Assembly: GCA_002428015.1 (NCBI GenBank)
Contig: DIZW01000056.1
Location: forward strand, 62,001 to 126,000
Direction: 5' to 3'
Length of the DNA: 64,000 bases
Origin: Oxalobacteraceae bacterium UBA6018
GTDB taxonomy: Bacteria > Pseudomonadota > Gammaproteobacteria > Burkholderiales > Burkholderiaceae_D
Each line of letters starts with the position of its first letter. Position 1 is the first letter of the stretch. The notes beneath the pieces were generated by a model. It saw nothing but the letters and a program-made list of their open reading frames with translations, was not told where the DNA came from and searched no databases. Made by a program: the position numbers and the translations under genes. This document shows positions 48,416-57,079 of the stretch, one piece after another.

Positions 48416-48820
48416 TTACTTCTTCAGGTCCCGGCCGCCGAAAGCGTTCGGCAGCTGGGCGGCGGCCGTCGTCTCGAGCAGCTCGCCGCGCAGGTTGGTC
48501 AGCACCACCGGCAGCGCGCCGCCGCCCAGTTCGAGGATCACCTGGCGGCAGGCGCCGCAAGGCGCGATCGGGCCGTCGGTGTCGCCGATGACGGCCAGCG
48601 CGGCGAAGTCGCCAGGCTTGCAGCCATGCGCGATGGCGCTGAAAAACGCGGTGCGCTCGGCGCAGTTGCACAGGCCGTAGGAGGCGTTTTCCACGTTACA
48701 GCCGCGGAACACGCGGCCGTCCTTGCACAACAACGCGGCGCCGACCTGGAAGCCGGAATACGGCGCATAGGCGAAGCTGCGGGCGATGGTGGCTTCTTCG
48801 ATCAGTGTCTGGTATGGCAT
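48416..48820 (-). CDS. cdd: Cytidine deaminase
   Basis: A 134-aa homotetrameric-type cytidine deaminase that converts cytidine and deoxycytidine to uridine and deoxyuridine. The zinc site is CAE at 53-55 and PCGACRQ at 87-93, and the N-terminal AYAPYSGFQVGAAL and NVENASYG motifs bind the nucleoside. All essential residues are present. It lies 13 bases after deoA and feeds pyrimidine nucleosides to that phosphorylase. Confidence 0.96.
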   Translation of the reverse strand: MPYQTLIEEATIARSFAYAPYSGFQVGAALLCKDGRVFRGCNVENASYGLCNCAERTAFFSAIAHGCKPGDFAALAVIGDTDGPIAPCGACRQVILELGGGALPVVLTNLRGELLETTAAAQLPNAFGGRDLKK

Positions 48821-48833
48821 CGATGGGTTCTCG

Positions 48834-50153
48834 CTAACGGATGGTGCGGTAGATGATCGGGTTGGGCGGCGCGGGGGCGTCGGCGATGCGGTAGGCCGCC
48901 TGCACCTCGCGCACGGCCTGCTCGGCGCCGGCCTGGGTGCGCGCGTGCACCAGCGCCAGCGGTGCGCCGGCGGCGATTTCGTCGCCCAGTTCGGCCAGGC
49001 CGCTCAAGCCGACCGCGGCGTCGATCGGGTCTTGCGGGCGGCGCCGTCCGCCGCCCAGGCCCACCACCGCCAGGCCCAGCGCGCGGCAGTCGACGCTGGC
49101 GGCGTAACCTGCGCGCGGAGCCGGCACCGGCACCACCAGCGGCGCCCTTTCAAGGTTGGCGTTGGGGCGGTCGAGCAGGTCTTCCGGGCCGCCCAGGGCC
49201 GCCACCATGCGCGCGAAGCGCTCGGCCGCCTCGCCCGAGTCGAGCGCGCCTTGTAGCAGCAAGCGCGCACTGGCCTCGTCGGCCGCGAGCGCGCCCAGCA
49301 CCAGCATCTCGGCCCCCAGCGCCATGGTCACTTCGTGCAAGCGCGCCGGTCGCGCGCGGCCGGTCAGGTAGTCCATCGCCAGGCGCACTTCGAGCGCGTT
49401 GCCGGCCGCCGGCGCGAGCGGCTGGTTCATGTCGGTCAGCAGCGCCGCGGTGCGGGTGCCGGCGCCGCCGCCAACGGCGACGATGCTCTCGGCCAGCTCC
49501 ACGGATTTATCAAGGCTAGGCATGAAGGCACCGGAGCCGACCTTCACGTCCATCGCCAGCGCGTCCAGCCCCGCCGCGAGCTTCTTGGACAGGATGGAGG
49601 CGGTGATCATGGCGACCGATTCGACCGTGGCGGTGGTGTCGCGGATGCTGTAGAAGCGCTTGTCGGCCGGCGCCAGCTCGGCGGTCTGGCCGATGATGGC
49701 CACGCCGACCTGCTTGACGACGCTGCGAAACAGGGCCGCGTCGGGCGCCGCGCAGTAGCCAGGAATGGCGCCGAACTTGTCCAGCGTGCCGCCGGTGTGG
49801 CCCAGGCCGCGCCCGGAAATCATGGGCACGAAGCCGCCGCAGGCCGCCACCATCGGGCCGAGCATCAGCGAGACCACGTCGCCCACGCCGCCGGTGGAGT
49901 GCTTGTCCAGCACCGGTCCGGGCAGGTCGAGCGAGCGCCATTCGAGCACCTGGCCGGAGTCGCGCATGGCTAGCGTGAAGGCCACGCGCTCGTCCATGTT
50001 CATGTCTCGGAAGTAGACCGCCATCGCCAGCGCCGCGATCTGCCCTTCGGTGACCGAACCGTCGGTGATGCCGCGCACGAAAAAGCCGATTTCGTCAACG
50101 CTGAGCGCCCCGCCGTCGCGCTTCTTGCGGATGATTTCCTGGGTTAGCAGCAT
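48834..50153 (-). CDS. deoA: Thymidine (pyrimidine-nucleoside) phosphorylase
   Basis: A 439-aa enzyme that splits thymidine or deoxyuridine with phosphate into base and deoxyribose-1-phosphate. The signature KHSTGGVGD binds phosphate, and ALAMDVKVGSGAFM and the C-terminal beta/alpha domain are typical. ATG 50153 gives MLLTQEIIRKKRDG, the usual family start; a longer frame upstream is not supported. The released uracil and thymine can enter the preAT-hydA pathway encoded at 30.5-41.6 kb. The released sugar goes to DeoB. Confidence 0.95.
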   Translation of the reverse strand: MLLTQEIIRKKRDGGALSVDEIGFFVRGITDGSVTEGQIAALAMAVYFRDMNMDERVAFTLAMRDSGQVLEWRSLDLPGPVLDKHSTGGVGDVVSLMLGPMVAACGGFVPMISGRGLGHTGGTLDKFGAIPGYCAAPDAALFRSVVKQVGVAIIGQTAELAPADKRFYSIRDTTATVESVAMITASILSKKLAAGLDALAMDVKVGSGAFMPSLDKSVELAESIVAVGGGAGTRTAALLTDMNQPLAPAAGNALEVRLAMDYLTGRARPARLHEVTMALGAEMLVLGALAADEASARLLLQGALDSGEAAERFARMVAALGGPEDLLDRPNANLERAPLVVPVPAPRAGYAASVDCRALGLAVVGLGGGRRRPQDPIDAAVGLSGLAELGDEIAAGAPLALVHARTQAGAEQAVREVQAAYRIADAPAPPNPIIYRTIR

Positions 50154-50175
50154 GGGTGTCTCGCAGTCGATAAGC

Positions 50176-52578
50176 TCATACGCCGTAGGGAATCCAGATG
50201 TTCTTGACCTGGCTGGCATGGGCCAGCAGCGCGCGCCCGCCGGACTGCGCCAGGTCGTACCAGTCGCGGCCCCTGCCCCCGCCCACCCAGGTGCGCTTGA
50301 GCGAGGCGGCCGACAGGCGCTCGACTTCGGCGCAGCCTTCGGCCGAGCCGTCGTGGCGCCACACCGCGTCCACGTCGGCGTGCGACGCGAGCGTGCGCGC
50401 CAGCACGTCGGCGCTGCCGCTGACGATATTAAGCGCCCCGCCCGGCAGGTCCGAGGTGTCGAGCACCTGGTACAGGTCGAGCGCGGCCAGCGGATGGGCC
50501 TCGGACGGCACTGCGACCACGCGGTTACCGAGCGCCAGCGCCGGCGCCACCAGCGCGATGAAGCCCAGCAGCGGCGCTTCGTTGGGGCAGACGATGCCGA
50601 TCACCCCGAGCGGCTCATTGAGGGCGACCGTGATGCCGTGCATGGGCGGCTGGTGCACCAGGCCGTCGTACTTGTCGGCCCAGGCGGCGTAGTAGAACAG
50701 GCGCTCGATGGCGGCCTGCACTTCGCGCCGCGCATCGGACGCGCCGGTCATGGCGGCCAGGCGCGCGGCGAATTCGCCGGCCCGCATGGACAGGTTCTCG
50801 GCCATGTAATACAGGACCTGGGCGCGGTTGTGCGCGCTGGCCTTGGCCCAGCCGGCGGCCTTGTGCGCCGCTTCCACGGCGTTGCGGATGTCCTTGCGGT
50901 TGCCTTCGCCGACATCGGCCAGGAAGGCGCCGTTGGCGCCCAGGATGGCGCGGCTATAGGCGCCGTCGGGGCGCACCTGCTTGCCGCCGATGTAGAGCTT
51001 GACGGTGCGGTCGAGCGCGAACGGCGCCTCACCGTCAGCGTCGGCGTCTTCATCGGCGTTGACCGTGCTTGCCGCCGTGACTGGGAACAGCGGCGCGGGC
51101 GGGCGCGCGTCTTCCGCCAGCGGCGTGAGATATTCGAGCATGCCTTCGCGCCCGCCCTCGCGTCCGAAACCGGACTCGCGGTAGCCGCCGAAACCGCAGG
51201 CGGCGTCGAACTGGTTGGCGGTATTAATCCACACCACGCCGGCCTTGAGCTGGGGCGCCACGTCGAGCGCGAGGCTGATCGACTCGGACCACACGCAGGC
51301 GGCCAGGCCATACACGGTGTTGTTGGCCAGCTGGACCGCCTCCACCGGCGTGCGAAAGCTCATCGCCACCAGCACCGGGCCGAACACCTCGGTTTGGGCG
51401 ATGCCGGCCGAGGTGGAGGCGCCGGTGATCAGCGTGGGCGGGTACCACGCGCCGTCAGGCGGCAGCGCGCAGGCGGCCGGCTGGTAGACCGTGCAGCCCT
51501 CGGCGCGCGCCGCCTCGACCAGCTCGGTGATGCGCTGGCGCTGCACCGGATCGACCAGCGCGCCGATGTCCATCGATTTGTCGGTCGGCGCGCCCAGGCG
51601 CAGGTTGTCCATGCGCGCGCGCAGCTTGGCCAGCAGGCGCTCCTGGACCGATTCCTGCACCAGCAGGCGCGAGCCGGCGCAGCAGACCTGCCCCTGGTTG
51701 AAGAAGATCGAGTCGACCAGCCCTTCGACGGCGGCGTCGAGGTCGGCGTCGTCGAACACGATGAAGGGCGATTTGCCGCCCAGCTCCAGCGACAGCTTCT
51801 TGCCGCTGCCGGCGGTGGCGACGCGGATCCGGCGCCCGACCTCGGTCGAACCGGTGAAGGCCAGCTTGTCGACGCCCGGATGCCGGACGATGGCCTCGCC
51901 CACGGCGCCGTCGCCGGTGACGATGTTGACCACGCCGGCCGGCACCCCGGCCTGCTGGCAGATCTCGGCGAACAGCAGCGCAGACAAGGACGTGAATTCG
52001 GCCGGCTTGAACACCACCGTGTTACCGGCGGCCAGGGCGGGCGCGATTTTCCAGGCCAGCATCAGGAGCGGGAAGTTCCACGGCACGATCTGGCCGACCA
52101 CGCCGAGCGCGCGGTGGCCGGCGAATTCCTCGGCCTGCAGCTGGGCCCAGCCGGCGTGGTGGTAGAAGTGGCGCGCCGCCAGCGGCAGGTCGGTGTCGCG
52201 CGTTTCGCGGATGGTCTTGCCGTTGTCGAGCGTTTCGACGACGGCGAACAGGCGCGCGTGCTTTTGCAGCAGCCGCGCGAGCGCGTACAGCACGCGCGCG
52301 CGCCCGTGCCCGCCGAGCGCGACCCAGCCCGGCTGGGCGCGGCGCGCGGCCTGCACGGCGCGCTCCACGTCGGCGTCCGTAGCCTGGGTCACCTGGGCCA
52401 GCGCGGCGCCATCGGCCGGGTTGACCGAGGCGAAGGTGGCGCCGGGCGCGCTCCAGGCGCCGTCGATGAACAGCCCGAAGCGGCGCGCGTGCCGTTCCAG
52501 CCACGCGTGGGCTTCCTTGGTGCTTTCAGGTGCCGGGCCGTAGTCCATGGTCTGGAGGATCTCTTGAATGGTGGGCAT
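50176..52578 (-). CDS. Aldehyde dehydrogenase with a second, truncated ALDH domain (ALDH16-like)
   Basis: An 800-aa protein. The N-terminal catalytic domain (about 30-490) has PWNFPLLMLAWKIAPA, the general base in LELGGKSPF and the nucleophile Cys in QGQVCCAGSRLLV. From about residue 510 a second ALDH domain starts (KLYIGGKQVRPDGAYSR) and covers only the cofactor-binding part, lacking its own Cys. This layout is that of the ALDH16 family, whose bacterial members are about this size. Between deoC and deoA it is well placed to oxidise the acetaldehyde made by DeoC to acetate. It is 17 bases after deoC. Confidence 0.88.
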   Translation of the reverse strand: MPTIQEILQTMDYGPAPESTKEAHAWLERHARRFGLFIDGAWSAPGATFASVNPADGAALAQVTQATDADVERAVQAARRAQPGWVALGGHGRARVLYALARLLQKHARLFAVVETLDNGKTIRETRDTDLPLAARHFYHHAGWAQLQAEEFAGHRALGVVGQIVPWNFPLLMLAWKIAPALAAGNTVVFKPAEFTSLSALLFAEICQQAGVPAGVVNIVTGDGAVGEAIVRHPGVDKLAFTGSTEVGRRIRVATAGSGKKLSLELGGKSPFIVFDDADLDAAVEGLVDSIFFNQGQVCCAGSRLLVQESVQERLLAKLRARMDNLRLGAPTDKSMDIGALVDPVQRQRITELVEAARAEGCTVYQPAACALPPDGAWYPPTLITGASTSAGIAQTEVFGPVLVAMSFRTPVEAVQLANNTVYGLAACVWSESISLALDVAPQLKAGVVWINTANQFDAACGFGGYRESGFGREGGREGMLEYLTPLAEDARPPAPLFPVTAASTVNADEDADADGEAPFALDRTVKLYIGGKQVRPDGAYSRAILGANGAFLADVGEGNRKDIRNAVEAAHKAAGWAKASAHNRAQVLYYMAENLSMRAGEFAARLAAMTGASDARREVQAAIERLFYYAAWADKYDGLVHQPPMHGITVALNEPLGVIGIVCPNEAPLLGFIALVAPALALGNRVVAVPSEAHPLAALDLYQVLDTSDLPGGALNIVSGSADVLARTLASHADVDAVWRHDGSAEGCAEVERLSAASLKRTWVGGGRGRDWYDLAQSGGRALLAHASQVKNIWIPYGV

Positions 52579-52594
52579 GTCGAATCCGTGCGAA

Positions 52595-53551
52595 TTATGG
52601 TTGCGCGTGGCGGTGCGCGGCCGAGTAGTTCCCGGTGACGTAGTGTTCCAGCTGGCGCTCGATATCGGTCAAGAGGCTCGACGCGCCGATGCGAAACAGG
52701 TGCGGTTCCAGCCACTCGCGCCCCAGCTCTTCCTTCATCAAGGTCAGGTACTGCAGCGCGCTCTTGGCGCTGGCCACGCCGCCGGCCGGCTTGAAGCCGA
52801 CCCGGAAGCCCGTGCGCTCGTGGTATTCGCGAATCGCGCGCACCATCGTCAGCGCGACGGGGATGGTGGCGTTGACGCCTTCCTTGCCGGTCGAGGTCTT
52901 GATGAAGTCGGCCCCGGCCATCATGCACACCCACGCGGCCTTGGCCACGTTGTCGAGCGTGAGCAGGTCGCCCGTGGCCAGGATCGCCTTGACGTGGGCC
53001 TCGCCGCAGGCCTGGCGGTAGGCCAGCATCTCGTCGTAGAGCGCCTGCCAGTTCCCGGTCAGCACGTGCTGGCGGGTGATGACGATATCGATCTCGCTGG
53101 CGCCGGCGGCGACCGACAGGGCGATCTCGCGCAGCTTGGTCTCCAGGCTGGCCAGGCCGGCCGGGAAGGCGGTCGAAACGGCGGCCACCGGCAGGCGCCC
53201 GTGCAGGACCGCGACGGCTGGCGCGATCATTTCATGGTAGACGCACACCGCGCCGGTCGTGAGAGAGCTCACGCCGAGCGCGTGCATCAGGTCCGCGCGC
53301 AGCGGGCGCATGGCCTTCATGCATAGGCGCTCCACGCGCCCGGGCGTGTCGTCGCCGCCCAGGGTGGTCAGGTCGATGCACTGCACCGCCTTGATCAGCC
53401 AGGCGGCCTGGTATTGCTGCTTGACGGTGCGGCGGCTGGCCAGGCTGGCCGCGCGCCGGTCGGCCGCGTTGCGGTTGACCTTGATCTGGTTGACCCAGCC
53501 GAGATCGAGGGCGCAAGCCTGGTTGCGCTGGAATGCCGGTTGGTCGGTCAT
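52595..53551 (-). CDS. deoC: Deoxyribose-phosphate aldolase
   Basis: A 318-aa class I aldolase that splits 2-deoxyribose-5-phosphate into glyceraldehyde-3-phosphate and acetaldehyde. The Schiff-base Lys is in ADFIKTSTGKEG, and other active-site segments are IDLTTLGGDDTPGRV, VKAILATGDL and GFKPAGGV. It belongs to the longer form of the family, with about 60 extra N-terminal residues compared with E. coli DeoC. Its ATG overlaps the deoB stop codon by 4 bases. Confidence 0.95.
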   Translation of the reverse strand: MTDQPAFQRNQACALDLGWVNQIKVNRNAADRRAASLASRRTVKQQYQAAWLIKAVQCIDLTTLGGDDTPGRVERLCMKAMRPLRADLMHALGVSSLTTGAVCVYHEMIAPAVAVLHGRLPVAAVSTAFPAGLASLETKLREIALSVAAGASEIDIVITRQHVLTGNWQALYDEMLAYRQACGEAHVKAILATGDLLTLDNVAKAAWVCMMAGADFIKTSTGKEGVNATIPVALTMVRAIREYHERTGFRVGFKPAGGVASAKSALQYLTLMKEELGREWLEPHLFRIGASSLLTDIERQLEHYVTGNYSAAHRHAQP

Positions 53552-54741
53552 AGAAGGCTGGTTCCGTTCGAAAGAGGTGTGACGCCGAGGTGCCGGGCGA
53601 TGGTCGCGCCGATGTCGCAGAAGCTGTCCGAGACCGGCAGCGCGCGCGCCGCCACGCCGGGGCCAAAGAACAGCATCGGGATATGCTCGCGGGTGTGGTC
53701 CGAACCGCTCCAGCTGGGGTCGCAGCCATGGTCGGCGGTGATCACGGCCAGGTCGCCGGGGCGCAGGCGCGCGTTGAACTCGGGCAGGCGCGCGTCCAGC
53801 TCGGTCAGCGCCTTGGCGTATCCGCCGATATCGCGGCGGTGTCCGAAGGCCTGATCGAAGTCGACGAAGTTGACGAAGGTGAGCGACTGGTTCCCCGCCT
53901 CGCCGGCCACCGTGAGCAGCGCGTCGAACAAGGCCATGTTGTCGGCGCCCTTGACCACGCGCGAGACGCCTTGCGCGGCGAAGATGTCGCTGATCTTGCC
54001 CAGAGCGATCACTTCGCCGCCCGCGTTTTTGACATGGTCGAGCAGGGTCGGCGCGGGCGGCGCGACGGCGTAGTCGTGCCGGTTGGCGGTGCGCCGGTAA
54101 GCGCCGTTGGCGCCCGCGAAAGGGCGCGCGATCACGCGCCCGATGTTGTACGGCTTGACCAGTTCGAAGGCCGCCTCGCACACGGCGTACAGCCGCTCCA
54201 GGCCAAAGTGCTCCTCGTGCGCGGCGATCTGCATGACCGAGTCGGCCGAGGTGTAGATGATGACTTTGCCGGTGGCGACATGCTCGTCGCCATGCAGGTT
54301 GATGATCTCGGTGCCGGAGGCGTGGCAGTTGCCGAGAAAGCCGGCCACCTGGGTGATCTGGCGCAGCTGCTCGGTGAGCGCGGCCGGGAACGAGGGCACG
54401 GTGCGCGGAAAATATCCCCATTCGAATTCGACCGGCACGCCGGCGATTTCCCAGTGCCCGCTTTGGGTGTCCTTGCCGGTGGAGCGCTCGCGCGCGGCGC
54501 CGTACGCGCCGGTAAAGCCGTCGCGCCGCTCGAAGCCGGCGGCCCATGCGCCGCTGGCCGCATGGGCCGCGGCGGCCAGGCCCAGGCGCTCCAGGTTGGG
54601 CAGCGCCAGCGGCTGCTTGTTGCGCGCCGCCCAGTCGGCGATGTGGCCGAAGGTGTTGGCGCCGCTGTCGCCGAAATCGGCCGCGTCGGGCGTGGCGCCA
54701 AGGCCGAAGGAATCAAGCAGGAGGATGAAGGCGCGGGACAT
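53548..54741 (-). CDS. deoB: Phosphopentomutase
   Basis: A 397-aa Mn-dependent enzyme of the alkaline phosphatase superfamily that moves phosphate from C1 to C5 of (deoxy)ribose. Metal ligands are in FILLLDSFGLGATPDA, the catalytic Thr region GKDTQSGHWE is present, and the C-terminal TADHGCDPSWSGSDHTREH supplies the second metal set. Length equals the family norm. It links PunA and DeoA to DeoC. The gap to punA is 47 bases. Confidence 0.96.
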   Translation of the reverse strand: MSRAFILLLDSFGLGATPDAADFGDSGANTFGHIADWAARNKQPLALPNLERLGLAAAAHAASGAWAAGFERRDGFTGAYGAARERSTGKDTQSGHWEIAGVPVEFEWGYFPRTVPSFPAALTEQLRQITQVAGFLGNCHASGTEIINLHGDEHVATGKVIIYTSADSVMQIAAHEEHFGLERLYAVCEAAFELVKPYNIGRVIARPFAGANGAYRRTANRHDYAVAPPAPTLLDHVKNAGGEVIALGKISDIFAAQGVSRVVKGADNMALFDALLTVAGEAGNQSLTFVNFVDFDQAFGHRRDIGGYAKALTELDARLPEFNARLRPGDLAVITADHGCDPSWSGSDHTREHIPMLFFGPGVAARALPVSDSFCDIGATIARHLGVTPLSNGTSLL

Positions 54742-54788
54742 GGCGGGCTCGGAGAAAATGGGGAAGGCCTAGGCGCAGTGTAGGCGAT

Positions 54789-55631
54789 TTAGGCGGCGGC
54801 GCGCGGCGTGGCGGCCAGCTGCGTCAGGAAAGCGAGGATCAGCGTGACCAGGCCGGTGGCGCCGATGGCGGCGTACTTGAGGGTCTGCTCGTGCGACAGC
54901 GGCACCGGCGACATGCCTTCGGCCAGGTTGGTGATCACGGAGACGCAGGCGACCTTCATGCCGCAGTGGCGCGCTGCCACTACCTCGGGCACGACCGACA
55001 TGCCGACCACGTCGGCGCCCAGGCGCGCCATCATGCGGATCTCAGCCGCGGTCTCGAAGTTCGGGCCGGGATAGGCGATGTACACGCCCTCGTGCAGCGC
55101 CAGTGCCGCGGCCGCGGCGCAGGCGTGGATCTGCGCGCGGATCTGGCTGTCGTAGGCGTTGGCCATGCTGAAAAAACGCGGGCCGAAACGCTCGTCGTTG
55201 GGCCCGACCAGCGGGGTGCCGGGCATGAAATTGATATGGTCGGTCAGCGCCACCAGGCTGCCGGCGTCCACCTCCGGGCGCAGGGAGCCGGCCGCGTTGG
55301 TCACGAACAGCAGCTCGCAGCCGAGCAGCTTGAAGGTGCGCACGGCGCTGGTCATCACGCCCATGCCATAGCCTTCGTAGAAGTGGCCGCGGCCCTTCAT
55401 GCACACCACCTCCACCCCGGCCAGGGTGCCCACCACCAGCTCGCCCGCGTGCCCGTGCACGGTGCTGATCGGGAAACCGGGCAGCGCGTCGAAGCCGATC
55501 GTCACCGCGTCGCTCATGCGCTCGGCCAGCACGCCCAACCCCGAACCCAGGATCAGCGCCAGGCGCGGCGCACATCCGGGTTTGCGCGCGCGGATCAAGT
55601 CCGCGGCTTCAAAGGGAGTGTTGTTGGACAT
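54789..55631 (-). CDS. punA: Purine nucleoside phosphorylase (PunA/XapA type)
   Basis: A 280-aa trimeric-type phosphorylase that splits guanosine, inosine, xanthosine and their deoxy forms. The phosphate-binding LILGSGLGVLAE and HGHAGELVVG, and the base-binding YPGPNFETAAEIRM and VVGMSVVPEV, are all present. The purine site ends in ITNLAEGMSPVPLSHE. It is the first gene of the eight-gene nucleoside operon. Upstream are operator-like repeats shared with psuK. Confidence 0.95.
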   Translation of the reverse strand: MSNNTPFEAADLIRARKPGCAPRLALILGSGLGVLAERMSDAVTIGFDALPGFPISTVHGHAGELVVGTLAGVEVVCMKGRGHFYEGYGMGVMTSAVRTFKLLGCELLFVTNAAGSLRPEVDAGSLVALTDHINFMPGTPLVGPNDERFGPRFFSMANAYDSQIRAQIHACAAAAALALHEGVYIAYPGPNFETAAEIRMMARLGADVVGMSVVPEVVAARHCGMKVACVSVITNLAEGMSPVPLSHEQTLKYAAIGATGLVTLILAFLTQLAATPRAAA

Positions 55632-55760
55632 GTGATTTTCCTATCCTGGTTCGGCGTCGTGAGGTGGGGCTGATGGCGCGCCGCGTGGAGGATGGCGGCC
55701 GCTAGCGAACTCGACAAAGCCGCGATGCCTGTCAAGTATTATAACTATGCATGAACGGTG

Positions 55761-55776
55761 ATATGTTCGGCAAATA
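55761..55776. promoter_or_regulatory. Operator-like site 1
   Basis: ATATGTTCGGCAAATA matches site 2 at 14 of 16 positions. It covers the expected -35 region of the minus-strand punA promoter (TATAAT at 55743-55738), a position suited to repression. Confidence 0.6.
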
Positions 55777-55795
55777 CCATTTTTCTTCCCCATTT

Positions 55796-55811
55796 ATATG
55801 TCCGACAAATA
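55796..55811. promoter_or_regulatory. Operator-like site 2
   Basis: ATATGTCCGACAAATA contains the imperfect dyad ATATGTC-C-GACAAAT (6 of 7 pairs). It lies 35 bp from site 1, between three and four helical turns. Confidence 0.6.
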
Positions 55812-55875
55812 AATTCCGGGTATCATTTCCACAACGCCAGGCGCTCCCGGCGTCCCCGCCCTTCGCGGGAATAAA

Positions 55876-55904
55876 TTGACAGTGTCTGGACATATGTTTA
55901 CCAT
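55876..55904 (+). promoter_or_regulatory. psuK promoter with a TGTC-TG-GACA dyad in the spacer
   Basis: TTGACA (55876-55881) and TACCAT (55899-55904) are separated by 17 bases. Inside the spacer, TGTCTGGACA at 55883-55892 followed by TAT shares the half-site GGACATAT with site 2 read on the opposite strand. A bound regulator would block this promoter. Confidence 0.65.
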
Positions 55905-55934
55905 ATTAAACAATTGTCCATACGATGGCGCGCC

Positions 55935-57077
55935 GTGGCCGAACCTTCCAAAAAAGATCAGTTGTACGAGCTCATCCGAGCCAATCCGTTCATCTCGCAA
56001 CAGGATCTGGCGGTGCAGCTGCGCCTGTCGCGTTCGGCCGTGGCGGGCTACATCGCCGGGCTGATCCGCGAACGACGCCTGCTCGGCCGCGCCTACGTCC
56101 TGCCCGACAACCGCCCCATCGTCTGCATCGGCGCGGCCAACCTGGACCGCAAACTGCGCTCGCTCGCCACCATCACGATGGGGACCTCGAACCCGGCGCG
56201 CCAGGACGAATCGTTCGGCGGCGTGGCGCGCAATATCGCCGAGAACCTGGCCTGCCTGGGCGCGCCGGTGGCATTGATCACCGCGATCGGCGACGACTCC
56301 TCCGGCAAGGCGCTGCTGGCCCACGCCGAGGCGGCCGGCATCGACACCCGCGGCACCCTGCGCCTGGAGGGCAAGTGCAGCGGCACCTACACCGCAGTGC
56401 TGGACGACCATGGCGAGATGCTGGTGGCGCTGGCCGACATGGCGCTGTACGACGCCCTCACGCCCGACTTCATCGTCAGCCGCCAGCCGCTGCGCGCCGG
56501 CGGCGCCCTCATCGTGGCCGACATGAACCTGCCGCGCGCGACCCTGGCCGTGCTGATGGCCGACGCCGCGCGCGACGCGGTTCCGCTGGTGGTGGTGGCG
56601 GTGTCGCAGCCGAAGATGGCGCACCTGCCCGAGCGCCTCGATGGCCTGCGCCTGCTGATCCTCAACCAGGGCGAGCTCGAAACCCGCTGCGGCAAGCGCC
56701 TGCTCAATGACGCCGATCTCGCCGCCGCCTGCCGCACCCTGCAAGACCAGGGCGCGCGCGACGTGATCGTCACGCGCGGCGGCACCGGCGTGATCTACAC
56801 CTGCGCCGGCGGCATCGCCCACATGAAGGCGCCCAAGGCGCGCGTCGTCGACGTCACCGGCGCCGGCGACGCGTTCGCGGCGGCGGTCTGCTGGTCGCTG
56901 TTCCAGGGCAGCGGCGACCTGGCGCTGGCCTGCCGGCGCGGCCTGCGCCTGTCGGCCATGACGCTCGGCTGCGAGGAGACGGTATGCCCCTCCCTGCAGG
57001 CCGACACGCTCGGCGACATCCATGATTTCGCGTTGGCGCCGCCGCCGGCGCGCGGCGCGCCCCTTCCCGAGGACTGA
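55935..57077 (+). CDS. psuK: Pseudouridine kinase (PfkB family) with N-terminal winged-helix domain
   Basis: A 380-aa protein. Residues 5-60 form a helix-turn-helix (QLYELIRANPFISQQDLAVQ, then LRLSRSAVAGYIAGLI), like the MarR/Lrp-type domain found on some sugar kinases. The rest is a ribokinase-fold kinase: GAANLDRKLRS, the substrate motif SFGGVARNIAENLA and the catalytic loop VTGAGDAFAAA. It phosphorylates pseudouridine to the 5'-phosphate for PsuG. The DNA-binding domain suggests that it may also regulate its own operon. GTG 55935 is the most plausible start; TTG 55914 is possible. It lies 2 bases before psuG. Confidence 0.88.
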   Translation: MAEPSKKDQLYELIRANPFISQQDLAVQLRLSRSAVAGYIAGLIRERRLLGRAYVLPDNRPIVCIGAANLDRKLRSLATITMGTSNPARQDESFGGVARNIAENLACLGAPVALITAIGDDSSGKALLAHAEAAGIDTRGTLRLEGKCSGTYTAVLDDHGEMLVALADMALYDALTPDFIVSRQPLRAGGALIVADMNLPRATLAVLMADAARDAVPLVVVAVSQPKMAHLPERLDGLRLLILNQGELETRCGKRLLNDADLAAACRTLQDQGARDVIVTRGGTGVIYTCAGGIAHMKAPKARVVDVTGAGDAFAAAVCWSLFQGSGDLALACRRGLRLSAMTLGCEETVCPSLQADTLGDIHDFALAPPPARGAPLPED

Positions 57078-57079
57078 CC

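Larger units (their letters stand above)
55632..55934. other. Divergent control region punA / psuK
   Basis: This 303-base region has no gene. It contains two 16-bp near-identical sites (55761-55776 and 55796-55811) and a psuK promoter that overlaps a related dyad (55876-55904). On the minus strand TATAAT at 55743-55738 is a likely punA -10 box, with site 1 covering its -35 region. The middle part is unusually A/T-rich for this genome. Confidence 0.7.
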
